64,000 nucleotides of DNA from positions 124,001 to 188,000 of the forward strand of contig NZ_ATZH01000003.1 in assembly GCF_000428105.1 (NCBI RefSeq), written 5' to 3'. Source of the DNA: Bacteroides pyogenes DSM 20611 = JCM 6294 (GTDB taxonomy: Bacteria > Bacteroidota > Bacteroidia > Bacteroidales > Bacteroidaceae). The notes beneath the pieces were generated by a model. It did no database searches and was not told where the DNA came from. It saw only the letters and a list, made by a program, of their open reading frames with translations. Within the stretch, counting starts at the first letter, position 1. Every line of letters starts with the position of its first letter. This document shows positions 1 to 10,658 of this stretch, piece after piece. The position numbers were made by a program, and so were the translations under genes.

Positions 1-58
1 AGCAGAATCATTGAAAAAAACACTGGAAGAAGCTGGAGCTGAAGTTGAACTTAAATAA
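1..58 (+). CDS. rplL: 50S ribosomal protein L7/L12 (bL12), C-terminal end only
   Basis: Only the last 18 codons and the stop are inside the window. They read LKKTLEEAGAEVELK at the end, the standard close of the bL12 C-terminal domain. bL12 forms the ribosomal stalk that recruits translation GTPases. Its place directly before rpoB matches the usual rplJL-rpoBC order. The start and hinge lie outside the window, so the integrity of the gene cannot be judged. Confidence 0.93.
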   Translation, partial: AESLKKTLEEAGAEVELK

Positions 59-83
59 CATTATCCTGGAAATCAGGTGATTC

Positions 84-121
84 GGTTAGGAATCCTTCAA
101 AAGAGGATTCTTAACCTTTTT
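84..121 (+). terminator. hairpin plus T tract between rplL and rpoB (terminator/attenuator)
   Basis: Arms 84-96 and 104-116 pair over 13 base pairs with one G-U wobble and a 7-base loop, followed by TTTTT at 117-121. This is a factor-independent terminator shape only 40 bases before the rpoB start. Because rpoB has no obvious promoter of its own after it, partial termination (attenuation) between ribosomal-protein and polymerase genes is the likely role, as known for the E. coli rplL-rpoB gap. Confidence 0.7.
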
Positions 122-162
122 GTGTATATATTTAAAATTAAGTTCTCCAAATTCATTGACAG

Positions 163-3100
163 ATGTCTTCAAATACTGTAAATCAAAGAGTTAATTTTGC
201 TTCGACTAAGAATCCGCTCGAATATCCGGATTTTCTGGAAGTACAATTGAAGTCATTCCAAGACTTTTTACAATTAGATACCCCACCCGAAAAGCGTAAG
301 AATGAGGGGTTGTATAAAGTATTTGCTGAAAACTTCCCCATTGCCGATACAAGAAACAATTTTGTTCTTGAGTTTTTGGATTATTATATTGATCCTCCGC
401 GTTATACCATCGATGATTGTATAGAGCGTGGGCTCACTTATAGTGTTCCTTTAAAAGCAAAGCTTAAGCTATACTGTACTGATCCGGATCATGAAGATTT
501 TGACACAGTGATTCAGGACGTATTCCTTGGTCCGATTCCTTATATGACTGACAAGGCTACTTTTGTGATCAATGGTGCCGAGCGTGTAGTCGTGTCACAG
601 CTTCATCGTTCTCCGGGTGTATTCTTTGGTCAGAGTGTGCATGCTAACGGTACAAAACTTTATTCGGCCCGTATCATACCGTTCAAGGGCTCTTGGATTG
701 AGTTTGCTACTGATATCAATAATGTGATGTACGCATATATTGACCGTAAAAAGAAGCTTCCCGTAACAACTTTATTACGTGCCATAGGCTTTGAAAACGA
801 CAAAGATATCTTAGAGATATTCAATCTTGCCGAAGATATAAAAGTAAATAAGACTAATCTGAAGAAGGTTTTAGGTCGTAAGCTGGCTGCACGTGTACTG
901 AAAACATGGATTGAGGATTTCGTTGATGAAGACACCGGAGAGGTTGTTTCTATCGAACGTAACGAAGTTATTATCGATCGTGAGACTGTATTGGAAGAAG
1001 AACATATGGCTGAAATTCTTGAGTCGGGTGTTCAAAATATTCTATTGCATAAAGAAGAACCTAACCAGTCGGACTTCTCTATTATTTACAATACGCTGCA
1101 GAAAGATCCCAGTAACTCTGAAAAAGAGGCTGTGCTCTATATCTATCGTCAATTGCGTAATGCGGATCCGGCAGATGATGCAAGCGCACGGGAAGTTATC
1201 AATAATCTGTTTTTCTCTGAAAAAAGATATGATCTTGGTGATGTAGGTCGTTACAGAATCAACAAAAAGTTGAACCTTTCGACAGATATGGATGTAAGAG
1301 TGCTCACCAAGGAAGATATTATTGAGATCATCAAATATCTGATTGAACTGATCAACTCAAAGGCAGACGTGGATGATATCGACCACTTGAGCAATCGTCG
1401 TGTGCGTACGGTAGGTGAACAACTTTCCAATCAGTTTGCTGTAGGCTTGGCACGTATGTCCCGTACTATTCGTGAGCGCATGAACGTACGTGATAATGAG
1501 GTGTTTACTCCGATCGACTTGATTAATGCGAAGACTATTTCTTCTGTAATCAATTCATTCTTTGGAACAAATGCTTTGTCTCAGTTCATGGACCAAACAA
1601 ACCCGCTGGCCGAGATTACACATAAGCGTCGTATGTCGGCATTGGGACCCGGCGGTCTTTCTCGTGAACGTGCCGGATTTGAGGTTCGTGACGTTCACTA
1701 TACGCATTACGGTCGTCTTTGTCCGATTGAGACTCCTGAAGGTCCGAATATCGGATTGATTTCTTCGTTATGTGTGTTTGCGAAGATTAACGATTTGGGT
1801 TTTATTGAGACTCCTTACCGTAAAGTGAAGAATGCCCAAGTAGACCTTTCTGCAGAAGGTTTGGTGTATCTTACGGCTGAAGAAGAAGAAGAAAAGGTTA
1901 TTGCGCAAGGAAACGCTCCGCTGAATGATGACGGTACGTTTGTGCGTAATAAAGTTAAATCTCGCCAAGATGCAGACTTTCCTGTTGTTGAACCGGGAGA
2001 GGTTGATTTGATGGACGTTTCTCCTCAGCAGATTGCTTCAATTGCCGCTTCATTGATTCCGTTTCTGGAACATGACGATGCTAACCGTGCTTTGATGGGA
2101 TCGAACATGATGCGCCAGGCAGTGCCTTTGCTAAGAAGCGAAGCTCCGATTGTCGGAACCGGTATTGAACGTCAATTGGTAAGAGACTCTCGTACTCAGA
2201 TTACCGCTGAAGGTGACGGTGTGGTTGATTTTGTAGATGCTACGACTATACGTATATTGTATGACCGGACAGAAGATGAAGAGTTTGTAAGCTTCGAACC
2301 GGCATTAAAAGAATATAGAATACCTAAATTCCGTAAAACCAATCAGAACATGACGATTGATTTGCGCCCGATTTGCGATAAAGGTCAGCGTGTGAAGAAA
2401 GGTGAGATCTTGACGGAGGGTTATTCTACAGAAAATGGTGAATTGGCTTTGGGTAAGAACCTGTTGGTGGCTTACATGCCTTGGAAAGGATATAACTATG
2501 AGGATGCCATCGTTTTGAATGAACGCGTGGTGCGTGAGGACTTGCTGACTTCCGTCCATGTAGAAGAATATTCATTGGAGGTCCGTGAAACAAAGCGTGG
2601 TATGGAAGAACTGACTTCCGATATTCCTAATGTTAGTGAAGAGGCGACCAAGGACCTTGACGAGAATGGTATCGTAAGAATCGGAGCTCGCATTGAACCG
2701 GGAGATATTATGATTGGTAAGATTACTCCGAAAGGTGAATCTGATCCTTCTCCGGAGGAAAAATTGTTGCGCGCAATCTTTGGTGACAAGGCGGGTGATG
2801 TGAAAGATGCTTCTTTGAAAGCTTCTCCTTCTCTGAAAGGTGTTGTTATCGATAAGAAATTATTCTCTCGTGTAGTGAAAAACCGTGGTTCCAAACTTGC
2901 CGATAAAGCCTTACTACCTAAAATTGACGATGAATTTGAGTCGCAAGTGGCAGATTTGAAACATATTCTTATCAAGAAACTGATGATTTTGACAGAAGGT
3001 AAAGTTTCTCAAGGAGTGAAAGATTATCTGGGTGCGGAGGTAGTAGCCAAAGGAGCTAAGTTTGCTGCATCCGATTTTGATTCGCTTGACTTTACTTCCA

Positions 3101-3975
3101 TTCAGCTGAGTAATTGGACGAGTGATGCGCATACTAACGGTATGATTCGCGATCTGGTAATGAACTTCATCAAGAAGTACAAAGAATTGGATGCTGAATT
3201 GAAGCGTAAGAAATTTGCTATTACGATAGGCGACGAACTACCTGCCGGAATTATCCAAATGGCTAAAGTTTACATCGCCAAGAAACGTAAGATCGGTGTA
3301 GGTGATAAGATGGCCGGTCGCCACGGTAACAAAGGTATTGTTTCGCGTGTCGTACGTCAGGAAGATATGCCGTTCCTGGCAGATGGTACTCCGGTAGACA
3401 TTGTTTTGAATCCGTTGGGTGTACCTTCTCGTATGAATATCGGTCAGATTTTTGAGGCGGTATTAGGACGTGCAGGAAAAACGTTAGGGGTTAAGTTCGC
3501 CACTCCGATTTTTGATGGAGCTACAATGGAAGATTTGAATGAGTGGACTGACAAGGCCGGTCTCCCGCGTTATTGCAAGACTTATCTTTGCGATGGCGGA
3601 ACCGGTGAGCAATTTGACCAACCGGCAACTGTAGGGGTAACTTATATGTTGAAATTGGGGCACATGGTTGAAGATAAGATGCACGCCCGTTCTATAGGTC
3701 CGTATTCATTGATTACCCAGCAGCCTCTTGGAGGTAAAGCGCAATTTGGTGGTCAGCGTTTCGGAGAAATGGAGGTTTGGGCGCTTGAAGGTTTCGGTGC
3801 CGCTCATATTCTGCAAGAAATACTCACAATCAAGTCAGATGATGTTATAGGACGCTCCAAGGCTTATGAAGCTATTGTGAAAGGTGAGCCTATGCCACAG
3901 CCCGGTATACCGGAGTCGTTGAATGTATTGTTGCACGAGTTGAGAGGTTTAGGTCTAAGTGTTAACTTGGAATAA
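163..3975 (+). CDS. rpoB: DNA-directed RNA polymerase subunit beta
   Basis: Encodes the 1270-residue beta subunit, which forms one pincer of RNA polymerase and part of the active site. The rifampicin-binding region is at residues 466-494 ([13 protein letters not shown], then [14 protein letters not shown]). Gln474, Asp477, His487 and Ser492 are the sensitive-type residues. The [10 protein letters not shown] block lies near residue 1049, and the C-terminal [16 protein letters not shown] block contacts beta-prime. Full length with no frameshift. The ATG start sits 42 bases after the upstream hairpin. It is co-transcribed with rpoC, 56 bases downstream. Confidence 0.99.
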   Translation: MSSNTVNQRVNFASTKNPLEYPDFLEVQLKSFQDFLQLDTPPEKRKNEGLYKVFAENFPIADTRNNFVLEFLDYYIDPPRYTIDDCIERGLTYSVPLKAKLKLYCTDPDHEDFDTVIQDVFLGPIPYMTDKATFVINGAERVVVSQLHRSPGVFFGQSVHANGTKLYSARIIPFKGSWIEFATDINNVMYAYIDRKKKLPVTTLLRAIGFENDKDILEIFNLAEDIKVNKTNLKKVLGRKLAARVLKTWIEDFVDEDTGEVVSIERNEVIIDRETVLEEEHMAEILESGVQNILLHKEEPNQSDFSIIYNTLQKDPSNSEKEAVLYIYRQLRNADPADDASAREVINNLFFSEKRYDLGDVGRYRINKKLNLSTDMDVRVLTKEDIIEIIKYLIELINSKADVDDIDHLSNRRVRTVGEQLSNQFAVGLARMSRTIRERMNVRDNEVFTPIDLINAKTISSVINSFFGTNALSQFMDQTNPLAEITHKRRMSALGPGGLSRERAGFEVRDVHYTHYGRLCPIETPEGPNIGLISSLCVFAKINDLGFIETPYRKVKNAQVDLSAEGLVYLTAEEEEEKVIAQGNAPLNDDGTFVRNKVKSRQDADFPVVEPGEVDLMDVSPQQIASIAASLIPFLEHDDANRALMGSNMMRQAVPLLRSEAPIVGTGIERQLVRDSRTQITAEGDGVVDFVDATTIRILYDRTEDEEFVSFEPALKEYRIPKFRKTNQNMTIDLRPICDKGQRVKKGEILTEGYSTENGELALGKNLLVAYMPWKGYNYEDAIVLNERVVREDLLTSVHVEEYSLEVRETKRGMEELTSDIPNVSEEATKDLDENGIVRIGARIEPGDIMIGKITPKGESDPSPEEKLLRAIFGDKAGDVKDASLKASPSLKGVVIDKKLFSRVVKNRGSKLADKALLPKIDDEFESQVADLKHILIKKLMILTEGKVSQGVKDYLGAEVVAKGAKFAASDFDSLDFTSIQLSNWTSDAHTNGMIRDLVMNFIKKYKELDAELKRKKFAITIGDELPAGIIQMAKVYIAKKRKIGVGDKMAGRHGNKGIVSRVVRQEDMPFLADGTPVDIVLNPLGVPSRMNIGQIFEAVLGRAGKTLGVKFATPIFDGATMEDLNEWTDKAGLPRYCKTYLCDGGTGEQFDQPATVGVTYMLKLGHMVEDKMHARSIGPYSLITQQPLGGKAQFGGQRFGEMEVWALEGFGAAHILQEILTIKSDDVIGRSKAYEAIVKGEPMPQPGIPESLNVLLHELRGLGLSVNLE

Positions 3976-4031
3976 CGAACAAGCAGATAATTCCCCAATT
4001 TTGAATTTTTATTTTTCAATTAAATAAGAGT

Positions 4032-7000
4032 ATGGCTTTTAGAAAAGAAAATAAGACGAAAAGTAATTTCTCGAAAATTTCAATAGGATTGGCTTCTCCG
4101 GAAGAAATCCTTGAGAATTCGAGTGGTGAAGTTTTGAAGCCTGAAACCATTAATTACCGTACGTACAAGCCGGAACGCGATGGTTTGTTCTGTGAACGTA
4201 TTTTTGGTCCTATCAAGGATTATGAATGCCATTGCGGAAAATACAAACGTATCCGTTATAAAGGTATCGTCTGCGATCGTTGTGGTGTAGAAGTTACAGA
4301 AAAGAAAGTACGGCGTGAACGGATGGGACATATTCAGCTGGTGGTGCCGGTGGCACACATCTGGTATTTCCGTTCGCTTCCTAATAAGATAGGTTATTTG
4401 CTCGGATTGCCGACAAAGAAACTGGATTCGATCATATATTACGAGCGGTATGTTGTTATTCAGCCGGGTGTAAAGGCGGAAGACGGTATTGCCGAATATG
4501 ATCTGCTTTCGGAAGAAGAATATTTGGATATTCTGGATACTCTTCCTAAAGATAATCAATATCTTGAAGATAATGATCCGAACAAGTTCGTAGCAAAGAT
4601 GGGAGCTGAAGCTATTTACGACCTTTTGGCCCGTCTTGATTTGGATGCTTTATCATATGATTTGCGTCACCGTGCAGGTAACGATGCTTCGCAGCAGCGT
4701 AAAAACGAGGCGTTGAAGCGTCTTCAGGTCGTTGAGTCGTTCCGCGTGTCGCGTGGACGTAACAAACCTGAGTGGATGATTGTGCGGGTGGTGCCCGTTA
4801 TCCCGCCCGAACTTCGTCCGTTGGTGCCGCTGGATGGAGGACGTTTTGCTACATCCGATTTGAACGACCTCTATCGTCGTGTGATTATTCGTAATAATCG
4901 TTTGAAAAGACTGATTGAGATTAAGGCTCCGGAGGTAATTCTCCGCAATGAGAAACGTATGCTTCAAGAGTCGGTGGATTCTTTGTTTGACAACTCACGC
5001 AAATCAAGCGCTGTTAAGACAGATGCGAATCGTCCGCTGAAATCTTTGTCCGATAGCTTGAAGGGTAAACAAGGACGTTTCCGTCAGAATCTGTTGGGTA
5101 AGCGTGTCGATTATTCGGCTCGTTCGGTTATTGTGGTTGGCCCGGAGCTTAAGATGGGCGAATGCGGTATTCCGAAATTAATGGCAGCCGAATTATATAA
5201 ACCCTTTATTATCCGTAAACTTATTGAACGCGGTATTGTAAAAACGGTAAAATCTGCCAAAAAAATCGTAGATCGTAAGGAACCGGTAATCTGGGATATC
5301 TTGGAACATGTGATGAAGGGTCATCCGGTACTGTTGAACCGTGCCCCGACGTTGCACCGTTTGGGTATTCAGGCCTTCCAGCCCAAGATGATCGAAGGAA
5401 AGGCTATCCAGTTGCACCCATTGGCATGTACGGCATTTAATGCCGACTTTGACGGTGACCAGATGGCGGTTCACTTGCCGTTAAGCAATGAGGCTATTTT
5501 GGAAGCACAGATGCTGATGCTGCAATCTCATAATATTCTGAACCCCGCCAATGGAGCGCCGATTACGGTGCCTGCACAAGATATGGTGCTTGGTTTGTAC
5601 TATATCACCAAGTTGCGTGCCGGAGCGAAAGGCGAAGGTTTAACTTTTTATGGTCCTGAAGAGGCATTGATTGCATACAATGAGGGGAAGGTAGATATTC
5701 ATGCGCCTGTTAAAGTCGTTGTAAAAGACATCGATGAAAACGGGAATATTGTCGACGTTATGCGCGAAACCTCTGTAGGACGTGTGATTGTGAACGAGAT
5801 CGTTCCTCCTGAGGCCGGATATATCAACGAGATTATCTCAAAGAAATCTTTGCGTGATATCATTAGCAACGTCATTAAAGTGTGCGGTGTTTCTAGAGCT
5901 GCCGAATTCCTCGACGGTATCAAAAACTTAGGATATCACATGGCATTCAAGGGTGGTCTTTCGTTCAACTTGGGAGACATTATTATACCTGAGGAAAAAG
6001 AGAGATTGGTGCAGAAAGGTTACGATGAGGTAGAGCAGGTGGTGAACAATTATAATATGGGTTTCATCACTAATAATGAACGTTATAATCAGGTGATTGA
6101 TATCTGGACACATGTAAATGCCGAGTTGTCTAATATTTTGATGAAAACCATTTCTTCGGACGATCAGGGATTTAATTCCGTATATATGATGCTTGATTCC
6201 GGTGCCCGTGGTTCTAAAGAGCAGATTCGTCAGTTGTCCGGTATGCGTGGTTTGATGGCCAAGCCGCAGAAAGCAGGCGCAGAAGGCGGTCAGATTATTG
6301 AAAATCCCATTTTGTCGAATTTTAAAGAGGGGCTTTCGGTATTGGAATACTTTATTTCCACGCACGGTGCTCGTAAAGGTTTGGCCGATACAGCATTGAA
6401 GACTGCCGATGCCGGATATTTGACCCGTCGTCTGGTCGATGTGTCTCACGATGTGATTATTACGGAAGAAGATTGCGGAACACTTCGCGGATTGGTTTGT
6501 ACAGACCTCAAGAGCAACGATGAGGTGATTGCTACCCTATATGAACGTATCTTGGGTCGTGTTTCTGTTCATGATATTATTCATCCTACTACAGGCGAGT
6601 TGCTCGTTGCAGGTGGTGAAGAGATTACGGAAGAGGTTGCCAAGAAGATTCAGAACTCACCGATTGAAAGTGTTGAAATTCGTTCGGTATTGACTTGCGA
6701 AGCGAAGAAGGGTGTTTGTGCGAAATGCTACGGACGCAACTTGGCTACAAGCCGGATGGTACAGAAAGGTGAAGCCGTAGGGGTGATTGCTGCACAATCT
6801 ATTGGTGAACCGGGTACACAGCTGACGTTGCGTACATTCCATGCCGGTGGTACCGCAGCTAACATTGCCGCCAATGCAAGCATTGTGGCTAAGAATGACG
6901 CGCGTTTGGAGTTCGAAGAGTTGCGCACTGTCGATATTGTCGATGAAATGGGCGAAGCTGCGAAAGTTGTGGTAGGTCGTTTGGCAGAAGTTCGTTCGGT

Positions 7001-8315
7001 AGATGTGAACACAGGTATTGTTCTTTCTACCCACAACGTTCCTTATGGATCGACATTGTATGTAAGCGATGGCGACTTGGTAGAGAAAGGTAAGCTTGTT
7101 GCCAAATGGGATCCGTTTAATGCTGTAATTATAACGGAAGCTACCGGTCGAATCGAATTTGAAGGTGTTATTGAAAACGTAACTTACAAGGTTGAATCGG
7201 ATGAAGCTACCGGTCTTCGGGAGATTATTATTATCGAATCGAAGGATAAAGCAAAGATGCCTTCGGCTCATATCTTGACGGAAGACGGAGAGTTGATCCG
7301 TACCTACAACTTGCCCGTAGGTGGACACGTGATCGTTGAGAACGGTCAGAAAGTGAAAGCCGGTGAAGTAATTGTAAAAATCCCCCGTGCCGTAGGTAAA
7401 GCCGGTGATATTACCGGTGGTCTTCCGCGTGTAACCGAATTGTTCGAGGCTCGTAATCCGTCTAATCCTGCTGTCGTTTCCGAAATCGACGGTGAGGTGA
7501 CCATGGGTAAGATTAAACGTGGTAATCGTGAAATCATTGTTACATCGAAAACCGGTGAGGTGAAGAAATATCTTGTGGCATTGTCTAAGCAGATTCTGGT
7601 ACAGGAAAACGATTATGTTCGTGCCGGCACACCATTGTCAGATGGAGCCATTACTCCCGCCGACATTTTGGCTATCAAGGGTCCCACTGCCGTGCAGGAA
7701 TACATTGTGAACGAGGTTCAAGATGTATATCGTTTGCAGGGTGTGAAGATCAACGACAAGCATTTCGAGATTATTGTTCGTCAGATGATGCGTAAAGTGC
7801 AAATCGAAGAGCCGGGCGATACTCGCTTCTTGGAGCAACAAGTGGTAGACAAGTTGGAATTCATGGAAGAGAACGATCGTATCTGGGGAAAGAAAGTTGT
7901 AGTAGACGCGGGAGATTCTCAGAACCTGCAACGGGGACAGATTGTTACTGCCCGTAAATTGCGCGATGAGAATAGTATGTTGAAGCGTCGCGATTTACGC
8001 CTTGTTGAAGTGCGTGATGCCGTAGCTGCGACCTCCACTCAGATTCTTCAAGGGATTACACGTGCCGCATTGCAGACTTCAAGCTTCATGTCGGCCGCTT
8101 CTTTCCAGGAAACAACCAAGGTGCTGAATGAAGCAGCTATCAACGGCAAAGTTGATAAGCTTGAAGGTATGAAAGAAAATGTAATCTGTGGTCATTTGAT
8201 TCCTGCCGGTACAGGTTTGCGTGAGTTTGAGAAGATTATTGTCGGTTCGAAAGAAGAATACGACCGTATCTTGGCAAACAAGAAAACTGTGCTTGACTAC
8301 AATGAAGTAGAATAA
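4032..8315 (+). CDS. rpoC: DNA-directed RNA polymerase subunit beta-prime
   Basis: Encodes the 1427-residue catalytic subunit. Zinc site 1 is Cys66, Cys68, Cys81 and Cys84. The magnesium-binding motif [15 protein letters not shown] places the catalytic aspartates at residues 472, 474 and 476. Zinc site 2 is formed by Cys815, Cys889, Cys896 and Cys899. The trigger-loop and bridge-helix regions follow in the normal order (for example [20 protein letters not shown]). There is no split or intein. It is the last gene of its unit, with a hairpin 22 bases past the stop. Confidence 0.99.
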   Translation: MAFRKENKTKSNFSKISIGLASPEEILENSSGEVLKPETINYRTYKPERDGLFCERIFGPIKDYECHCGKYKRIRYKGIVCDRCGVEVTEKKVRRERMGHIQLVVPVAHIWYFRSLPNKIGYLLGLPTKKLDSIIYYERYVVIQPGVKAEDGIAEYDLLSEEEYLDILDTLPKDNQYLEDNDPNKFVAKMGAEAIYDLLARLDLDALSYDLRHRAGNDASQQRKNEALKRLQVVESFRVSRGRNKPEWMIVRVVPVIPPELRPLVPLDGGRFATSDLNDLYRRVIIRNNRLKRLIEIKAPEVILRNEKRMLQESVDSLFDNSRKSSAVKTDANRPLKSLSDSLKGKQGRFRQNLLGKRVDYSARSVIVVGPELKMGECGIPKLMAAELYKPFIIRKLIERGIVKTVKSAKKIVDRKEPVIWDILEHVMKGHPVLLNRAPTLHRLGIQAFQPKMIEGKAIQLHPLACTAFNADFDGDQMAVHLPLSNEAILEAQMLMLQSHNILNPANGAPITVPAQDMVLGLYYITKLRAGAKGEGLTFYGPEEALIAYNEGKVDIHAPVKVVVKDIDENGNIVDVMRETSVGRVIVNEIVPPEAGYINEIISKKSLRDIISNVIKVCGVSRAAEFLDGIKNLGYHMAFKGGLSFNLGDIIIPEEKERLVQKGYDEVEQVVNNYNMGFITNNERYNQVIDIWTHVNAELSNILMKTISSDDQGFNSVYMMLDSGARGSKEQIRQLSGMRGLMAKPQKAGAEGGQIIENPILSNFKEGLSVLEYFISTHGARKGLADTALKTADAGYLTRRLVDVSHDVIITEEDCGTLRGLVCTDLKSNDEVIATLYERILGRVSVHDIIHPTTGELLVAGGEEITEEVAKKIQNSPIESVEIRSVLTCEAKKGVCAKCYGRNLATSRMVQKGEAVGVIAAQSIGEPGTQLTLRTFHAGGTAANIAANASIVAKNDARLEFEELRTVDIVDEMGEAAKVVVGRLAEVRSVDVNTGIVLSTHNVPYGSTLYVSDGDLVEKGKLVAKWDPFNAVIITEATGRIEFEGVIENVTYKVESDEATGLREIIIIESKDKAKMPSAHILTEDGELIRTYNLPVGGHVIVENGQKVKAGEVIVKIPRAVGKAGDITGGLPRVTELFEARNPSNPAVVSEIDGEVTMGKIKRGNREIIVTSKTGEVKKYLVALSKQILVQENDYVRAGTPLSDGAITPADILAIKGPTAVQEYIVNEVQDVYRLQGVKINDKHFEIIVRQMMRKVQIEEPGDTRFLEQQVVDKLEFMEENDRIWGKKVVVDAGDSQNLQRGQIVTARKLRDENSMLKRRDLRLVEVRDAVAATSTQILQGITRAALQTSSFMSAASFQETTKVLNEAAINGKVDKLEGMKENVICGHLIPAGTGLREFEKIIVGSKEEYDRILANKKTVLDYNEVE

Positions 8316-8337
8316 TACAATCCAATTGATTTATATT

Positions 8338-8375
8338 AAGGCTGTCTCAAAATCGAAAAATGAGGCAGCCTTATT
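8338..8375 (+). terminator. rpoC terminator hairpin (GGCTGTCTCA-type)
   Basis: Arms 8338-8349 and 8361-8372 pair over 12 base pairs with one wobble; the tail is T-containing but broken (TTATTTAT). It lies 22 bases after rpoC, so it probably ends the rpoBC transcript. The same arm sequence recurs after carB at 60824-60856. Confidence 0.65.
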
Positions 8376-8784
8376 TATAAGCCGGTGAGTTAAAAACATG
8401 ATATCCCCTCGTTTTAGTTCTGATTTTCAATCAATGCAAAGCTAAGACAAGAGGAATCATCTTAAAGAAGTTCACTTTATAACAAGGCTTCGGTCTCACA
8501 CCCTGAGGTTTTCTCTTTAGTTTGTATTAAAGAGGTTCAATTTGTAAGATTCTCAACTCCCAAGATTTATTTTCAAACGGATTTTTTTCAGCAGATGGCG
8601 AGAAAGTTGTCGTCTTGATAGGCCTCTTTGGTATTTTCTGTAACCTATTTACACTGCCGAATCCGATGTCTGTCGATCGAATAAAAGCTGTTCGATGTTA
8701 CTCTTTTAACAAGCTTTGTGTGATGCCCCTCTTAATTTGTCAAAGCAAAGAAGATGCTTCATTTCGTATTCTTCAAAACCCTAT

Positions 8785-8880
8785 CGTGTTTGATTTCAAA
8801 GCCCGCCGCCTTTTTTTCAAAGCCCGCCGTGTTTGATTTCAAAGCCCGCGGGCTTTTTTTCAAAGGCGGCGGGCTTTTTT
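8785..8880. repeat. direct-repeat cassette with TTTCAAAGCCCGC core
   Basis: A 22-base sequence (8785-8806) recurs exactly at 8828-8849, 43 bases later. Between and after these copies the core TTTCAAAGCCCGC or its variant TTTCAAAGGCGGC appears again, four times in all at roughly 20-22 base spacing. The last two units can fold as GCCCGC(GGGC) hairpins with T runs. The GC-rich cores stand out against AT-rich flanks. Function unknown. Confidence 0.75.
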
Positions 8881-9108
8881 GCAACCAACACCGTTAGTTT
8901 ATTCCTACTCTTATTTTATTGTAAATCAATATCGTATACCTTTATCCTCAACCTCTGCCGTGTTTTTTGAAATCTGCTGATATTTTAAAGTTTACTGTGT
9001 ATCTCCTCTCTTTCCCATGCCTTCTCCTGCAAATGTTACTTATGTGGCATGCTGAATGAAAGATTCTCAACTTTTTATCTCACCGGCTGTAATCTCGATT
9101 ATTTTGTG

Positions 9109-9116
9109 TTATTTTG
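9109..9116 (+). promoter_or_regulatory. possible -7 box for the DUF3467 gene
   Basis: TTATTTTG followed by C resembles the Bacteroides -7 element but has the A one base out of place, and no TTTG sits at the right distance upstream. It lies 19 bases before the start codon. Weak call. Confidence 0.3.
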
Positions 9117-9134
9117 CAGGAAACCTTTTAAATT

Positions 9135-9452
9135 ATGAAAGAAATGGAAGAACAAAACAACAATGGTCAGTTACAGATTGAATTGAAAGAAGAAGTGGCA
9201 TTAGGTACATATTCGAATTTAGCTATCATCACCCATTCAAGTTCCGAGTTCATACTCGATTTTATACGTGTGATGCCCGGGATGCCCAAAGCGAATGTTC
9301 AGTCCCGTTTGATTTTAGCTCCCGAGCATGCCAAAAGATTATTGCAGGCTTTGGAAGATAATATATCGAAATATGAACAGGTATTCGGTTCGATACGACT
9401 TCCCGATGACGCGACTTTATCCCCGCTGGCGGGTGTAAGGGGAGAAGCGTGA
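9135..9452 (+). CDS. DUF3467 domain-containing protein
   Basis: Encodes 105 residues with no signal peptide or membrane segment. I recognise the DUF3467 family from the core: ALGTYSNLAIITHSSSEF, then a hydrophobic FILDF stretch, VMPGMPKANVQSRLI, and an APEHAKRLLQAL helix. The molecular role is unknown. It lies alone between the rpoC end and the rpsL promoter, in the same orientation as the translation genes. Expression alongside polymerase and ribosome genes is an inference from position only. The ATG at 9135 is followed by a second in-frame ATG at 9144, so either could be used. Confidence 0.85.
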   Translation: MKEMEEQNNNGQLQIELKEEVALGTYSNLAIITHSSSEFILDFIRVMPGMPKANVQSRLILAPEHAKRLLQALEDNISKYEQVFGSIRLPDDATLSPLAGVRGEA

Positions 9453-9495
9453 GATGAGTGTACAAGTATTAAAAAATAAAAAAAGATTGTAGCGC

Positions 9496-9526
9496 ATTGA
9501 ATTTCCAAATTTTATTCGTATTTTTG
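9496..9526 (+). promoter_or_regulatory. promoter of the rpsL (str-S10) cluster
   Basis: The -7 box TATTTTTG is at 9519-9526, followed by CAGC. An imperfect -33 box, ATTG, is at 9496-9499, 19 bases upstream. This fits the Bacteroides consensus. The leader to the rpsL start is about 58 bases and very A-rich. It is the best candidate to drive the whole ribosomal cluster. Confidence 0.7.
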
Positions 9527-9590
9527 CAGCCCAAAATGTATAGTTACGAAATTAAATATAATAACAATATAAATTAAAAAACAATTAAAA

Positions 9591-9992
9591 ATGCCTACAA
9601 TTCAGCAATTAGTAAGAAAAGGACGCGAAGTGTTGGTGGAGAAAAGTAAGTCTCCGGCCTTGGATTCATGTCCTCAAAGACGTGGCGTTTGTGTGAGAGT
9701 ATATACTACTACTCCTAAAAAGCCGAATTCTGCGATGCGTAAAGTAGCTCGTGTACGTTTGACAAACCAAAAAGAGGTAAACTCATACATTCCGGGTGAA
9801 GGACACAACTTGCAGGAGCACTCGATCGTTTTGGTGCGCGGTGGTCGTGTGAAAGACCTTCCGGGCGTGCGTTATCATATTGTGCGCGGTACGCTCGATA
9901 CAGCAGGTGTCGCCGGTCGTACTCAAAGACGTTCTAAATACGGAGCTAAGCGTCCGAAACCGGGACAAGCAGCACCGGCAAAGAAAAAATAA
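9591..9992 (+). CDS. rpsL: 30S ribosomal protein S12 (uS12)
   Basis: Encodes 133 residues of the decoding-centre protein S12. The [11 protein letters not shown] loop carries Lys43 and Lys44, and [13 protein letters not shown] is the second decoding loop. Both are of the streptomycin-sensitive type. A short basic, Ala/Pro-rich tail (GQAAPAKKK) extends beyond the E. coli length. It is first in the str group, behind the TATTTTTG promoter. An unusually long 144-base spacer separates it from rpsG. Confidence 0.98.
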   Translation: MPTIQQLVRKGREVLVEKSKSPALDSCPQRRGVCVRVYTTTPKKPNSAMRKVARVRLTNQKEVNSYIPGEGHNLQEHSIVLVRGGRVKDLPGVRYHIVRGTLDTAGVAGRTQRRSKYGAKRPKPGQAAPAKKK

Positions 9993-10136
9993 GGATTAAG
10001 ACCCCAATTAATTTTTAAGTAATAACTTTCGTTTTAGTTTGTTGGAGATGCTAAAGGTTGAGTAAATTTTCCGGAGGGAAAGTTGAAGAAGTCAAGAGGT
10101 AGACAACCAAGAACAAAAACATTATTTTTCAGACAA

Positions 10137-10613
10137 ATGAGAAAAGCTAAACCCAAGAAACGCGTCATCCTTCCGGATCCCGTGTTTAATGATCAAAAGG
10201 TTTCCAAGTTCGTAAACCACTTAATGTATGATGGTAAAAAGAACACTTCTTATGAAATCTTTTATGCCGCTTTAGAAACAGTGAAGGCAAAACTTCCTAA
10301 CGAAGAAAAATCTGCCCTCGAAATCTGGAAAAAAGCGTTGGACAATGTAACTCCTCAAGTAGAAGTAAAATCTCGTCGCGTAGGTGGTGCAACTTTCCAA
10401 GTGCCTACAGAAATCCGCCCCGACCGCAAAGAATCGATTTCTATGAAGAATCTGATTCTGTTTGCTCGCAAGAGAGGTGGAAAATCAATGGCAGACAAGT
10501 TGGCTGCCGAAATCATGGATGCCTTTAACGAACAGGGCGGTGCGTTCAAGCGTAAAGAAGATATGCACAGAATGGCCGAAGCTAACCGCGCATTTGCTCA
10601 TTTTAGATTCTAA
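10137..10613 (+). CDS. rpsG: 30S ribosomal protein S7 (uS7)
   Basis: Encodes 158 residues from the ATG at 10137, the usual length for this family, beginning [16 protein letters not shown]7 nucleates assembly of the 30S head and contacts E-site tRNA. The open frame continues upstream to a TTG at 10083, preceded by GGAGGG at 10073-10078. That would add 18 basic residues ([11 protein letters not shown]...). I prefer the family-standard ATG but note the alternative. The long spacer before it may hold a translational feedback site, as S7 has in E. coli. Confidence 0.96.
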   Translation: MRKAKPKKRVILPDPVFNDQKVSKFVNHLMYDGKKNTSYEIFYAALETVKAKLPNEEKSALEIWKKALDNVTPQVEVKSRRVGGATFQVPTEIRPDRKESISMKNLILFARKRGGKSMADKLAAEIMDAFNEQGGAFKRKEDMHRMAEANRAFAHFRF

Positions 10614-10658
10614 TGCTATAAGAATACGAATAAATAAACTTAAAGTAGAAAGAATAAA

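Larger units (their letters stand above)
8376..9134. other. gene-free gap between rpoC and the DUF3467 gene
   Basis: About 0.76 kb without a convincing gene. It contains a palindromic repeat at 8403-8455 (left arm like CCCCTCGTTTTAG, right arm like CTAAGACAAGAGG) that is related to elements at 55708-55764 and 60888-60942. It also holds a GC-rich direct-repeat cassette at 8785-8880. A 73-codon open frame at 8615-8836 runs into that cassette and looks fortuitous. Confidence 0.7.

Noticed and set aside
8338..8372. Insertion sequence ends (GGCTGTCTCA arms)
   Set aside because: The arms resemble some IS ends, but they are only 11 bases apart with no transposase, so a terminator hairpin is the simpler reading.
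8615..8836. 73-codon open frame after rpoC
   Set aside because: It reads into the TTTCAAAGCCCGC repeats, has no promoter or family match, and its end is composed of repeat-encoded residues.
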